Below, piece by piece: positions 55,726 through 63,718 of a DNA stretch of 64,000 bases; within the stretch, counting starts at the first letter, position 1; each line of letters starts with the position of its first letter. Location: the NCBI GenBank assembly GCA_006438735.1, contig RCZF01000006.1:62001-126000 (forward strand), written 5' to 3'. Under the pieces are notes generated by a model, which was not told where the DNA came from, did not search any database, and saw nothing but the letters and a program-made list of their open reading frames with translations. The translations under genes were made by a program, and so were the position numbers. The stretch is from Sphingomonas koreensis. GTDB lineage: Bacteria; Pseudomonadota; Alphaproteobacteria; Sphingomonadales; Sphingomonadaceae.

Positions 55726-56372
55726 GCAAAGATCGTCTAGGGGAATTGCAGTTGCCACAGCCAATAAAGGTTACGGCTTGGTCGCCAATGTATCGGATAA
55801 TTATTGAGCGACCTCAGCACGCGATCCGCATTGCCGCGATTGCAGCGGAGTGGACGCAAGTCGAAAAGAGCATGGTCCGCTTGCTCGCCGGTTCGTATGG
55901 TCGGACGCTTTACAATGAAGATGGACCGCGCGACGTAGAGCATCACCCTGTCGCAGTTGCCGCGATGGAAGCCGCTGAAACGATGAGAGCACGCTTCAAA
56001 CTGCTCGATTTATCTCTCGGTAAACTCGTCGCAAAAACAACGGTTGAGCCAACTTGGACGGACTTGCGAAAGCAAATAGAAGCGCGCGGACGTGAAAGGA
56101 ACAAAGTCGTTCACGGCAGTTGGGGCTTATCACCCGGCATCCCGAATGACCTCGTGATGCAGACGCCTGATGGCTACTTCAAGTGGACCGTTACGGATTT
56201 TGACGCCACGCTCGACCGGATCGTTGATGTACGAGGGCGCATAATATCGTTGACGCGCTCCGTAATGGATGCAGTCCACAGCGGCGAAATCAAGCAGGGC
56301 GTTATGGGGCCACAATCCGGATTCGTAGCAGAGCATCTGGACGGATCGGCAGGCGATCAACCTGCCGCCTGA
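55719..56372 (+). CDS. HEPN-motif protein, possible cargo RNase of the element
   Basis: 217 residues from ATG 55719; a TTG at 55572 would translate through the repeat modules and is unlikely. Residues 121-136 read EARGRERNKVVHGSWG, containing Arg127-Asn128-x3-His132, the RNxxxH signature of HEPN ribonucleases, in a helical context (AAIAAEWTQVEKSMVRLLAG and DFDATLDRIVDVRGRIISLT flank it). It is the only gene of the element on the plus strand and has its own repeat-rich leader, as expected for a regulated cargo gene. Function as an abortive-infection factor is an inference. Confidence 0.7.
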   Translation: MSRKDRLGELQLPQPIKVTAWSPMYRIIIERPQHAIRIAAIAAEWTQVEKSMVRLLAGSYGRTLYNEDGPRDVEHHPVAVAAMEAAETMRARFKLLDLSLGKLVAKTTVEPTWTDLRKQIEARGRERNKVVHGSWGLSPGIPNDLVMQTPDGYFKWTVTDFDATLDRIVDVRGRIISLTRSVMDAVHSGEIKQGVMGPQSGFVAEHLDGSAGDQPAA

Positions 56373-58331
56373 CTAGCGCTCAGGCACCATCCCCGGCATC
56401 GGCACGCGATCGAAATTCGCCCCATCATCGTCCGAACGGATCATGCCGGTGCCCGTCATCCAATCACGACCGCGTGTGAATGCCTTGCGCTTCGCCGTCT
56501 CCGAACCGGTGTGCAGGGCATAGAACGCGGTGCGCCATGCTTCGAGCGTCACTCGGTCCGGTTCGGCGCTGGCGTCGAATGCTTGGGCGGCTAGAGCCTG
56601 GATCGCGCTAGGCTTCCTGCCCTTCGCGGACGGCTCGCCGGCATATTCGAGCGCGACCGAGCCGGCCATTTCGACCAGATCGAACGCCATCGGCGGCGGC
56701 GGTGCGGCATCCTTCATCTTGTGATTGGTCAAGTGGACTGCATCGTTTACCTTGGCGACTTTGTATTCGGTATCGACCGCACCGCGCAGCACCGATGATC
56801 CGCGCGCACGTTCTTTGTCGCCGTGCCCCGAATGGTGGACCAGCAACACGGTCGATCCGGGGAACCGCTCGCGCAGCTTGTCGAGCGCGACCACAAACCG
56901 GTTCATGTCGGCGGTCGAATTTTCATCGCCCCCGCCGAAATTTCGCGCGAGCGTATCGATCACGATCAGCCTTGGCGGTCCATGCTCGGCCGCTAGCGCA
57001 TCAATCGCCGCCATCACCAAGGCCGCGCTTTCGCCGTCGAGAAACTGGACGGCTGTCTGCGACGCATAAAGCGGCGCCAGATCGAGCGATTGACCATTCA
57101 GCGTCTCCCATGCCGCGAACCGGCGACGCAAGCCATTCTTGCCCTCTCCGGCGATATAGAACGTCGCGCCGCTCCGCACCGATCGACCATGAAACGGGTG
57201 GCCGGTGGCGATGCTCGCGGCCATGTCGATCGCGACCAGCGACTTGCCGCTCGCCGGATCGCCGAACAGCACGGCGAGCGCATCTTCCTCGATCAGCCCA
57301 TCCACAAGGAACACAGGCGGTCGCGCCACCATGTCGGCAATGCGGACAAAGAGGCTCGCCGTGTCGTTCGCGGCCCGAATGTATTGCACCGGCCAGGGTG
57401 GAATCGGCTCGCCTTTGAAATGATGCCACGCCATCGCAACCGCATCGTTGCTCAACCGAGCCAGCGTGGCAAAGTCGCCGTTGGTGCCGCTGCGCGCGAA
57501 GCCGGCCCATGTTCGGGCGTTGGCGGTAGGATCGTTTGTTTCGCCGTGCGCGACGTTCCATGCCTGCCAATCGGACAGGCGCTGTTCGTCGGATGCTAGG
57601 TCATCGGTCGCGGTGAAAAAGGAGCCACTGAGCAACAGCCATTCGTTGCGTTCCATGTCGGGATCGCGACGGCGAAGCGCGGCAACTGCTACGTCATACG
57701 ATGGCGCCCGATCGCCCGCGCTCGCCTCGATCCGCGCACCGCTGTCAGTCGCTGCCGGGCCTCTCGGCTCGATGCCGTCCACCGTATCAATGCACCGCCC
57801 CTCAACGCGCCAGCATCGCACCGGCTCGCCGCCCGCCGCCGCGCCGACGTAGAAGGCCTGCGACGCGGTGAAACTCTCGGTCGCGAGAATGCCGCCTAGC
57901 GCGCCGTTGAGCCGCGCGACCAAGGCGTGACGCTCGGCAGCACCGGCAGCGTGCGACAATGGGGCCAGGACGCGCCAACGCGGGGCGTCGGGACGATGCG
58001 ACGGACTTGTGTAGATCAGCGCCGCAATGCCGGCCGATCGCAGCATGTCGGCAGCATCGGCGGGCTGGACGGCTTCGCCATCATAATCGCCCTCAACGCC
58101 GTAGATCGCCGCCAGCGTTTCGTTGGTCCGATAATCGCCGTTGAACGTCGCCAGCTTCAATAGCGGCAGATCGGACTTGGCGGCAGCGGTCGGGCCGTTG
58201 TGCTCGATCCAATCGCATAGGTCGGGCCATTGCAACTCGCCGCGTCGCCCGGCTGGCGTGTCGTGTCGATCAAACCAAGTGAACACGAGTGGACGGTTGC
58301 CCGGATCGGACGCAATCGCTATACTTTCCAT
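56373..58331 (-). CDS. RepA-like replication protein (AAA/RecA-type helicase with primase-like N-terminus)
   Basis: 652 residues. The N-terminal 200 residues contain the acidic VEGDYDGEAVQPADAADML and RWRVLAPLSHAAG segments seen in mobile-element primase/polymerase proteins. The central RecA-like ATPase has Walker A LFGDPASGKSLVAID, EGKNGLRRRFAAW and Walker B RLIVIDTLARNFGGGDEN. It would start replication of the excised element. It ends head-to-head adjacent to the HEPN gene stop (converging, 1 nt apart) and is preceded by a hairpin leader. Confidence 0.82.
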   Translation of the reverse strand: MESIAIASDPGNRPLVFTWFDRHDTPAGRRGELQWPDLCDWIEHNGPTAAAKSDLPLLKLATFNGDYRTNETLAAIYGVEGDYDGEAVQPADAADMLRSAGIAALIYTSPSHRPDAPRWRVLAPLSHAAGAAERHALVARLNGALGGILATESFTASQAFYVGAAAGGEPVRCWRVEGRCIDTVDGIEPRGPAATDSGARIEASAGDRAPSYDVAVAALRRRDPDMERNEWLLLSGSFFTATDDLASDEQRLSDWQAWNVAHGETNDPTANARTWAGFARSGTNGDFATLARLSNDAVAMAWHHFKGEPIPPWPVQYIRAANDTASLFVRIADMVARPPVFLVDGLIEEDALAVLFGDPASGKSLVAIDMAASIATGHPFHGRSVRSGATFYIAGEGKNGLRRRFAAWETLNGQSLDLAPLYASQTAVQFLDGESAALVMAAIDALAAEHGPPRLIVIDTLARNFGGGDENSTADMNRFVVALDKLRERFPGSTVLLVHHSGHGDKERARGSSVLRGAVDTEYKVAKVNDAVHLTNHKMKDAAPPPPMAFDLVEMAGSVALEYAGEPSAKGRKPSAIQALAAQAFDASAEPDRVTLEAWRTAFYALHTGSETAKRKAFTRGRDWMTGTGMIRSDDDGANFDRVPMPGMVPER

Positions 58332-58343
58332 GTTGTAATCCCC

Positions 58344-58379
58344 GGCCCGATGCGCAGATCAGCCTTTGCGTGTCGGGCC
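58344..58379. promoter_or_regulatory. Hairpin in the repA leader
   Basis: GGCCCGA (58344-58350) pairs with TCGGGCC (58373-58379), with partial inner pairing. Read on the plus strand it is followed by GTTTTTATT like a terminator, but no plus-strand gene ends here. On the minus strand it lies 13-48 nt upstream of the repA start, so it could be a leader hairpin limiting translation. Confidence 0.5.
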
Positions 58380-58483
58380 GTTTTTATTGGTTCGACGGAA
58401 ACAACGTCCGCCAATTTTGCTGATTTCCCACGCGAATTTCGCGCGTCTCACCAAAGCCGCTCACCTTTGTGACGGCTAATGGC

Positions 58484-58684
58484 TTATTGTGACGCGTAAA
58501 CCGCTTCGCGCTGGCGAGTGAGGTAAGCCTCAATATCGCGGCGCAGATAGCCGACGCGACGCGCGCTCAGCTTAATCTTGCGGGGGAAATGCGGATCGGT
58601 CGCGGCACGGCGGCGCATGGTCGGTTCGGACAAGCCGATTTCCTTGGTCGCCTGCTCAACGGTCAAAACGGTGATGTCGCTCAT
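58484..58684 (-). CDS. AlpA-family DNA-binding protein (excisionase-type)
   Basis: 66 residues from ATG 58684. The AlpA/MerR-like HTH is visible: VEQATKEIGLSEPTMRRRAA, FPRKIKLSARRVGYLRRDIEAYL. In P4-like elements AlpA proteins activate the integrase gene or act in excision. The in-frame upstream extension to 58780 is not HTH-like and was left out. Confidence 0.88.
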   Translation of the reverse strand: MSDITVLTVEQATKEIGLSEPTMRRRAATDPHFPRKIKLSARRVGYLRRDIEAYLTRQREAVYASQ

Positions 58685-58872
58685 GGGGATGGCCTCGGGT
58701 TCGGAGATTTCGGGAAGCGCGGGACATCCATCCGCTGCGCACCGGACCTTCCCCGGCGTTGGGCCATCCAACCCTAGCACCGTCAGTCATCCAACTGGAC
58801 GGCAGTGACGGGAAGGTGCATCATCCGTCAGTAGTAGTCAATAGTCCTAATCACCTCCGGCTGAATTGCTGC

Positions 58873-59199
58873 TCATCTTGCGCGGGTCGTCAACATAACG
58901 GTCAGCCATAGTAAGGCGGCCCCAAGAACTGGACAAGCGACCGACAACGGCACTGACAAGACGCTAGTTAGAATTTTGTCAGCGCCGACCCAAGCTAAGC
59001 GAGGCAAGGTGCCTCCCGCCCAAACCATCCAAGTTAGGATGCTTATAACAGGCCACGAACCATATTTTAGCCACTCAAACACTTGATATATAAGAATCAT
59101 TGGACACGCGAGGAACAGGGACACGATCGCGAGCCACCAGATGAAAGTCCATGTTGCTCGTTGCTCGTTTGCATAATCATCGAACGAATACTTTGGCAT
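58873..59199 (-). CDS. Small membrane protein, hypothetical
   Basis: 108 residues from ATG 59199. Three hydrophobic stretches: FIWWLAIVSLFLACPMILIY, WPVISILTWMVWAGGTLP and PLSVACPVLGAALLWLTVML. It is AT-richer than the neighbouring genes and lies between AlpA and the integrase, where element cargo is common. No family recognised; a membrane effector would fit but there is no direct evidence. Confidence 0.65.
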   Translation of the reverse strand: MPKYSFDDYANEQRATWTFIWWLAIVSLFLACPMILIYQVFEWLKYGSWPVISILTWMVWAGGTLPRLAWVGADKILTSVLSVPLSVACPVLGAALLWLTVMLTTRAR

Positions 59200-59215
59200 C
59201 AATGAGTTCCACTTG

Positions 59216-60439
59216 TCAGGCCGCTATAAATTTAGCCCAGTTCACCGCGTACGCATCGGCGCTCACTATTAAATAATCAGCCCATTGTTGCATCAAATCG
59301 CGGCGGCGTTCAAATGCGTCGCCGCGACGGTATGCGCGTTCAACCTTGTTATCGATCGCGTGCGCTAATGCCTGTTCGGCTATTGCGTCCGGGTGCAACG
59401 TCGTTTCAGTGATCCAATCGCGGAATGCGGATCGAAAGCCGTGGACGGTGTAACCGTCGCTGCGCATCCCGCGAAGCATTTCGAGCATCGCCATATTGGA
59501 TAGCGGACGTTCCTTGCGTGCGCCGGGGAACACGTAGGGATTGCCCTCGATCGGCGACACGTTGCGCAACAGCGTAACGGCAGCGTCGGACAACGGCACG
59601 CGATGCTCGCGCCCCATCTTCATACGATCAGCCGGGATGGTCCATGTCGCGGCGTCTAGATCAAACTCGCTCCATTTGGCGTTCAACGTCTCGCTTGTGC
59701 GGGTTGCGCATAGGATCGTTAGCAACAGCGCCTTTGCCGAGTAATCGGGCTTCGGCTTCAATTCCCCGACGAACGCGCCAACCTCTTTCCAATCCATCGC
59801 CTTAAAATTGGACTTGTGCTGTTTGCCGTTCATCCCGGCATATTTGAGCGCCTTACCGTCAGCCGGGTTGTGATGGTTCATCCACAATGCTTGTCGATCA
59901 CGATCAGCGTTGTCGGCGAGCGCCGTTGCTTTCGCCGCGTTGATGACGATTTCAATCCGGCTGCGGATGCGTGATGCCGTCTCGCGCGCGCCGCCCCATA
60001 GTGTCCCGGTGTAGCTGCCGCGCGAATAAGGTTGCTGTAGGACGCGCTTAACATCGTCCATTGTGATTTCGTTCGTCAGCGTGTCGCCGATCAGCGGATA
60101 GGCATAGGTCGCGAGTGTGTTTTCCCATTGCTGTGCGTGCTTAGGGTTTTTCCATCCATCCTTGTTCTCGGCAATGAAGGCGAGCGCGGCCTCGCGGAAC
60201 GTGTCGCCGGACGGCTTGGGCTGTTCGACCGTCGTTAGCACGGCGCGTTCGGCGAGCGGATCGCGCCCCGCGCGGATCGCCTTGCGATGCTCGGCGGCGT
60301 CCGCCTCAAGCGCAGCAAGGGCCGCTTCGTCGATCGGATCATAGTCCGCAAGCTTCATCAGCCGGCGCTTGCCGTCCCGTGTCGAGTATCGCAGCGACCA
60401 TGATGCCGAACCGGCATCACGAGGCAAGCCGCTGACCTT
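59216..60439 (-). CDS. Tyrosine-type (P4-like) integrase
   Basis: 407 residues from ATG 60439 (TTG 60460 adds seven). The N-terminal arm-binding DUF4102-type part looks abbreviated (SWSLRYSTRDGKRRLMKLADY), followed by the core-binding region and the catalytic domain: Arg in CATRTSETLNAKWSE, HGFRSAFRDWITE (His-x-x-Arg), LAHAIDN and the Tyr nucleophile in RAYRRGD. It would move the element at its attachment site. It sits at the end of the element away from the tRNA, and its short N-terminus is worth noting. Confidence 0.9.
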   Translation of the reverse strand, partial: KVSGLPRDAGSASWSLRYSTRDGKRRLMKLADYDPIDEAALAALEADAAEHRKAIRAGRDPLAERAVLTTVEQPKPSGDTFREAALAFIAENKDGWKNPKHAQQWENTLATYAYPLIGDTLTNEITMDDVKRVLQQPYSRGSYTGTLWGGARETASRIRSRIEIVINAAKATALADNADRDRQALWMNHHNPADGKALKYAGMNGKQHKSNFKAMDWKEVGAFVGELKPKPDYSAKALLLTILCATRTSETLNAKWSEFDLDAATWTIPADRMKMGREHRVPLSDAAVTLLRNVSPIEGNPYVFPGARKERPLSNMAMLEMLRGMRSDGYTVHGFRSAFRDWITETTLHPDAIAEQALAHAIDNKVERAYRRGDAFERRRDLMQQWADYLIVSADAYAVNWAKFIAA

Positions 60440-60484
60440 CATGGTAGATGATAACGGCAACTAGCGGGTCACTCACGTATATAG

Positions 60485-60703
60485 ATCCCTTGTTTTTTAC
60501 AAAAGCGCCCGCCGAAGTCTGCTGGGCAGGGAGCTTATGCCAAAAACGCGGATGAGGTTATCGAGATGGCGATCGCCGATTGGTGTGGTCATGATAGCCG
60601 GGGCAATCCGACGGTCCGTCGAGTCGACGGTAAGATTGAGCTCTTGGACGATATTCCAGAGATCGGAAAACAGATGAGCGCTAAGGGGATTTGGGATGCC
60701 TAG
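60485..60703 (+). pseudogene. 3' remnant of a gene upstream of the HsdS-like gene, possibly hsdM
   Basis: The frame before the HsdS-like start is open from 60485 without a normal start codon and ends at 60703 as EVIEMAIADWCGHDSRG, then ELLDDIPEIGKQMSAKGIWD. Its stop overlaps the next ATG by 8 nt, the arrangement expected between hsdM and hsdS. The 5' part is missing where the integrated element begins. Identity as a methylase is inferred from position only. Confidence 0.45.
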
Positions 60704-62170
60704 TGATTCCCAAAATCACCTTTCATTCACAGTCAGCCGCTCAGGCATCACCAATCGCATCCTGATCCCCAAATACTACGATCCAGAGCTCGTCGAGATC
60801 AACAATGCGGTGGCCGGTGAATATAACACCCCTCTGCTCGGAGAGCTTCTTGTGCCCGGAGCTGCCGGGTCGAGGCTTGGAAGCTGGATAAGGCGAGAAC
60901 ACTATGGCTCAGGGAATGTGCCTTTTGTGCGCACCAGCGATTTTAATAATCTTAGGATCAGGCCGGATCACAAAAAGAGCGTCGCCTTGGACGTGTATAG
61001 CGCAGTTGCGGCAGTCCAAGATGTAAAGGCGAATGACATTCTGACGGTTGCGCACGGCACCTATCTCGTGGGCACTGTTGCACTCGTAATGCAGGAAGAC
61101 CTGCCGATAATTATACAGGACCACGTATTTAGGCTTCGATTGCGCGAAAGCGTTCCTGTCGATGATCCAAGCAGCGTGGATGTCTTCCTAATACTCGCCG
61201 CTCTTAGCACGAAGTTTGTTCGGCGGCAGATAAGATCGCGACAGTTTTCTGCTGATATCATCGATAAGATTGGCAACCGTCACTTGGAAATCCGCGTTCC
61301 GATTCCTCGTGACCGGACCAAGCGCAAGTCGATATCTGCCGCGGTAAGAGAGGCTGTTGATGGCCAGACCAAGGTCAGAGCGTCCATCTCGAAACTCCTA
61401 GCGTCTGACATGAAGATGACTCGGGAACGAGCAACGGCCCGGCATGGATTTTCGGTGTCTCGCGCGCGAATACAGGGGCGCATTCTAGTGCCCAAATTCT
61501 ATGATCCGGAACTCCGCGATGACATTAAGGCCGCAGAGATTGATAGCGGCGTGAAGTGGGTTTCGCTGCGCGAGCTAGTCGGTTCGGGATCGATTTCGGT
61601 CGGCACTGGCGTCGAGGTCGGGAAGATGGCCTACGGGACCGGCGCAATTCCATTTCTCCGCACAACGGACATTGCCGAGTTGGAGGTCAAAGCCGATCCC
61701 CGGCAAGGGATATCGACGACCATTTTCGACAAATATAAGGCAAAGGCGGGGTGGAGAGCGGGGATATATTGCTGGTCAGAGATGGACCCTACCTGATCGG
61801 CTCATCGGCGTTGGTCGCGGACGAAGACATCCCAGCTTTGATTTGCGGTGGCCTCTACCGCATCAGGTCGTTGAGCAAGAGCGATTTACTGCCCGCCACT
61901 ATCTTGGCCCTAATGAATCTGCCGATCGTTAGGCGGCAAATGCGCGCGAGGCAGTTTACACGTGACGTTATCGACACCCTCGGGTTAAGGCTTTTTGACG
62001 TCGAGGTTCCAAACCCGCATAGCGAATATGCGAGGGAGATCGGCAGCGCGCTAGCGTCCAGTATGACGCAGAAATCTGATTTGCGGCAAAAGCTTGTTGG
62101 CGCTGTAGCCGCGATTGAGCCGAACGTGGCAGTTCTGGCCCATAATCGACCTGGCTGGTCGATGAGGTAA
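60696..62170 (+). pseudogene. HsdS-like specificity subunit, frameshifted
   Basis: Two repeats are visible: LSFTVSRSGITNRILIPKYYD at the start and GFSVSRARIQGRILVPKFYDP in the middle, each followed by PFVRTSD or PFLRTTD and IRSRQFSADIIDKIGN or MRARQFTRDVIDTLGL. This is the two-TRD plan of type I restriction S subunits. The second repeat is broken at the GGGG run 61748-61751: the first frame stops at 61796 while the rest continues in another frame (VESGDILLVRDGPYLIG) to 62170. Adding one G would join them. Lower GC than neighbours. Confidence 0.78.
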
Positions 62171-62342
62171 ACGCTTGTGCCGCGCGGTAGCGACGCAAAT
62201 TCGATGTGAACTGTTCGCTGGCGTATATCCGTTTGGAACGTCCCACACGTCGCTAGCGGGCGGCGCAATATAGCTTCACCGTTGCCGCCGATAATGTGAA
62301 CTGTCGCGCCGTTGCTGCGATGCTAGCGCCATTTTCCTTATG

Positions 62343-62597
62343 CTATTGCGTCGAGCTGGCCAGGATCGTCTTTGACTTGATGTATTTAGTATCGAAAACA
62401 GTCTTTCCGATCACAACGTCAATCATTCCTGCATCGACCATTCTGCGCAATACATGTTTTATGGCGTTTTCAGAACCAATGTTGGTAACCTCTCTGGCCT
62501 GCTTGTTAGCTATCCACTCGTTTGATTCAAGAAAGGTCGTGATAAGCGACTCGGGAGAGCCTAAAGTCTCGTGCCGAAGCGTAACAACTACGTTCAT
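62343..62597 (-). CDS. Small protein of unknown function
   Basis: 84 residues from ATG 62597 (GTG 62609 lies in the flanking phospholipase remnant). The sequence MNVVVTLRHETLG, TFLESNEWIANKQAREVTN and NAIKHVLRRMVDAGMIDVVIG reads like a winged-helix protein, but I do not recognise a family. It is AT-richer than the core genome and abuts the truncated phospholipase C, marking the right end of foreign DNA. Confidence 0.5.
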   Translation of the reverse strand: MNVVVTLRHETLGSPESLITTFLESNEWIANKQAREVTNIGSENAIKHVLRRMVDAGMIDVVIGKTVFDTKYIKSKTILASSTQ

Positions 62598-62604
62598 GCC
62601 AGCT

Positions 62605-63094
62605 TGCACCGGCCGCCAGCATCACTGGTCCTACACGATCGGCGCCGGCGACGCGCACGACAGCGAGCAATGGCATGAAGGCGGCGTGCTCGACGCCTAT
62701 GATCTGTCGGTCCACGGCCCCAACGGCTTCTTCCGCCGCTATGCCGGCTCGCTCGCTCCCGGCGCCCCGGCCGCCGAGGCGCTCCTGGATCGGAACTCGC
62801 CGGACGGCGCGATCAGGATCGCTCTGATCAACAACGGCGCAACGCCGCTGAACTATGTCGCGACCCTAGACGCTGCCTACCGGGCACCCCAAACGCAGGA
62901 GCAGCGATATCAGGTAGCCGCGGGTCACCAATCCCTCAGCATTTGGCATTTGGCATCTGGCGAACAGCGACGGATGGTACGACATCACCGTGGCAGAGGC
63001 CGATCGACCAGAATTCGTCCGACGTTTTGCCGGCGTGATGGGAGGAGTTACGCCCGCGGTCACCGACCCGGCGATCGGCATCATGCGCGTTTGA
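62605..63094 (+). pseudogene. Phospholipase C 3' remnant (DUF756 C-terminal domains), frameshifted
   Basis: The GC-rich reading frame begins abruptly at about 62605 (RQHHWSYTIGAGDAHDSEQW) and continues with DAYDLSVHGPNGFFRRYAGS, a pattern of the C-terminal domains of bacterial phospholipase C. A tandem duplication of TTTGGCA (62942-62948 and 62949-62955) shifts the frame; the correct continuation is NSDGWYDITVAEADRPEF and DPAIGIMRV with a stop at 63094. The catalytic N-terminal domain is absent from the window. Confidence 0.82.
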
Positions 63095-63238
63095 TGCTCC
63101 CGGCGGCCGCCGGGATAGGCATGTCGAAGCTGATAGGCCGATATCATGCTGTGCCGCATGTAAGTCCGTCCGACGCGTAGGGGTCGGATGACGAATTGAT
63201 GACACTTGCGCCTATTAGCGCATAATCGGCCAGTGATC

Positions 63239-63409
63239 ATGGATACGAGCCTTGCCCCGGCACGTCGATTTGAACCGGAGTTCCGTCAGAGCTGGGGGCT
63301 ATATTCCTGCCGAAAGCCCAAGTGGCTCGACATGCTTTTCGCTTCTGAAAAGGATGCAGAACAAGCCCTTGAAATCCTGAAACGATCGAGTCGTCACATT
63401 GAAATTTGA
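63239..63409 (+). CDS. Possible small protein, 56 aa
   Basis: From ATG 63239 the frame encodes MDTSLAPARRFEPEF, WGLYSCRKPKWLDMLFA and KDAEQALEILKRSSRHIEI, a balanced composition more protein-like than the shadow frames around it. No ribosome binding site stands out and no family was recognised. Kept as a weak candidate. Confidence 0.3.
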   Translation: MDTSLAPARRFEPEFRQSWGLYSCRKPKWLDMLFASEKDAEQALEILKRSSRHIEI

Positions 63410-63718
63410 GGGTGGTTGGCGCCAGCGCTAATGAACGCCTGATATCGAAGTATGAACATGAGTGGTTGCTTTGGACGTCCGCTTCGGCACCGTTGAGCCA
63501 GAACTGCCAGCCGGCCCAGCGGCCGCCAAAACCTGCCGGTCGGCATAGTTCCCCAAGCTTGGTCGTAGGCTCGGCCCGCCAACGATCCGAAAAGCGGGCT
63601 TCGGTTCATATCGCGTGCGTACGCCCGCAGCGTGTTAGAGTTGAAGGACTTTTCAGTCGGTCCACTGTTTTGGGCTCGCGTCTTCATACCTGCCGTCCGA
63701 ACTGCGACCGTCAATGCA
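63410..63718. other. Gene-free stretch before the LysR gene
   Basis: No convincing gene, RNA or repeat was seen in these 309 bases. Short open frames on both strands have no recognisable motif. It probably holds remnants of deleted sequence next to the phospholipase C fragment. Confidence 0.4.

Larger units (their letters stand above)
52977..60480. mobile_element. Compact integrated element, P4-satellite-like, next to tRNA-Ser
   Basis: The segment after the tRNA holds a P4-type integrase at its far end, an AlpA regulator, a RepA-like helicase/primase and a block of small overlapping phage-like genes, all on the minus strand, plus one opposite-strand HEPN gene. This set resembles phage satellites or integrative plasmids. 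No structural phage genes were seen. I looked for a second copy of the tRNA 3' end near 60.46-62.6 kb and found none, so the right boundary is approximate. The 52977-53267 gap shows no gene. Confidence 0.65.

Noticed and set aside
58344..58385. Plus-strand intrinsic terminator
   Set aside because: Stem and T-run are present, but no plus-strand gene ends upstream; listed as a leader hairpin instead.
60461..62600. Right attachment site as a copy of the tRNA-Ser 3' end
   Set aside because: No match to the T-arm/acceptor sequence was found by eye in this interval.
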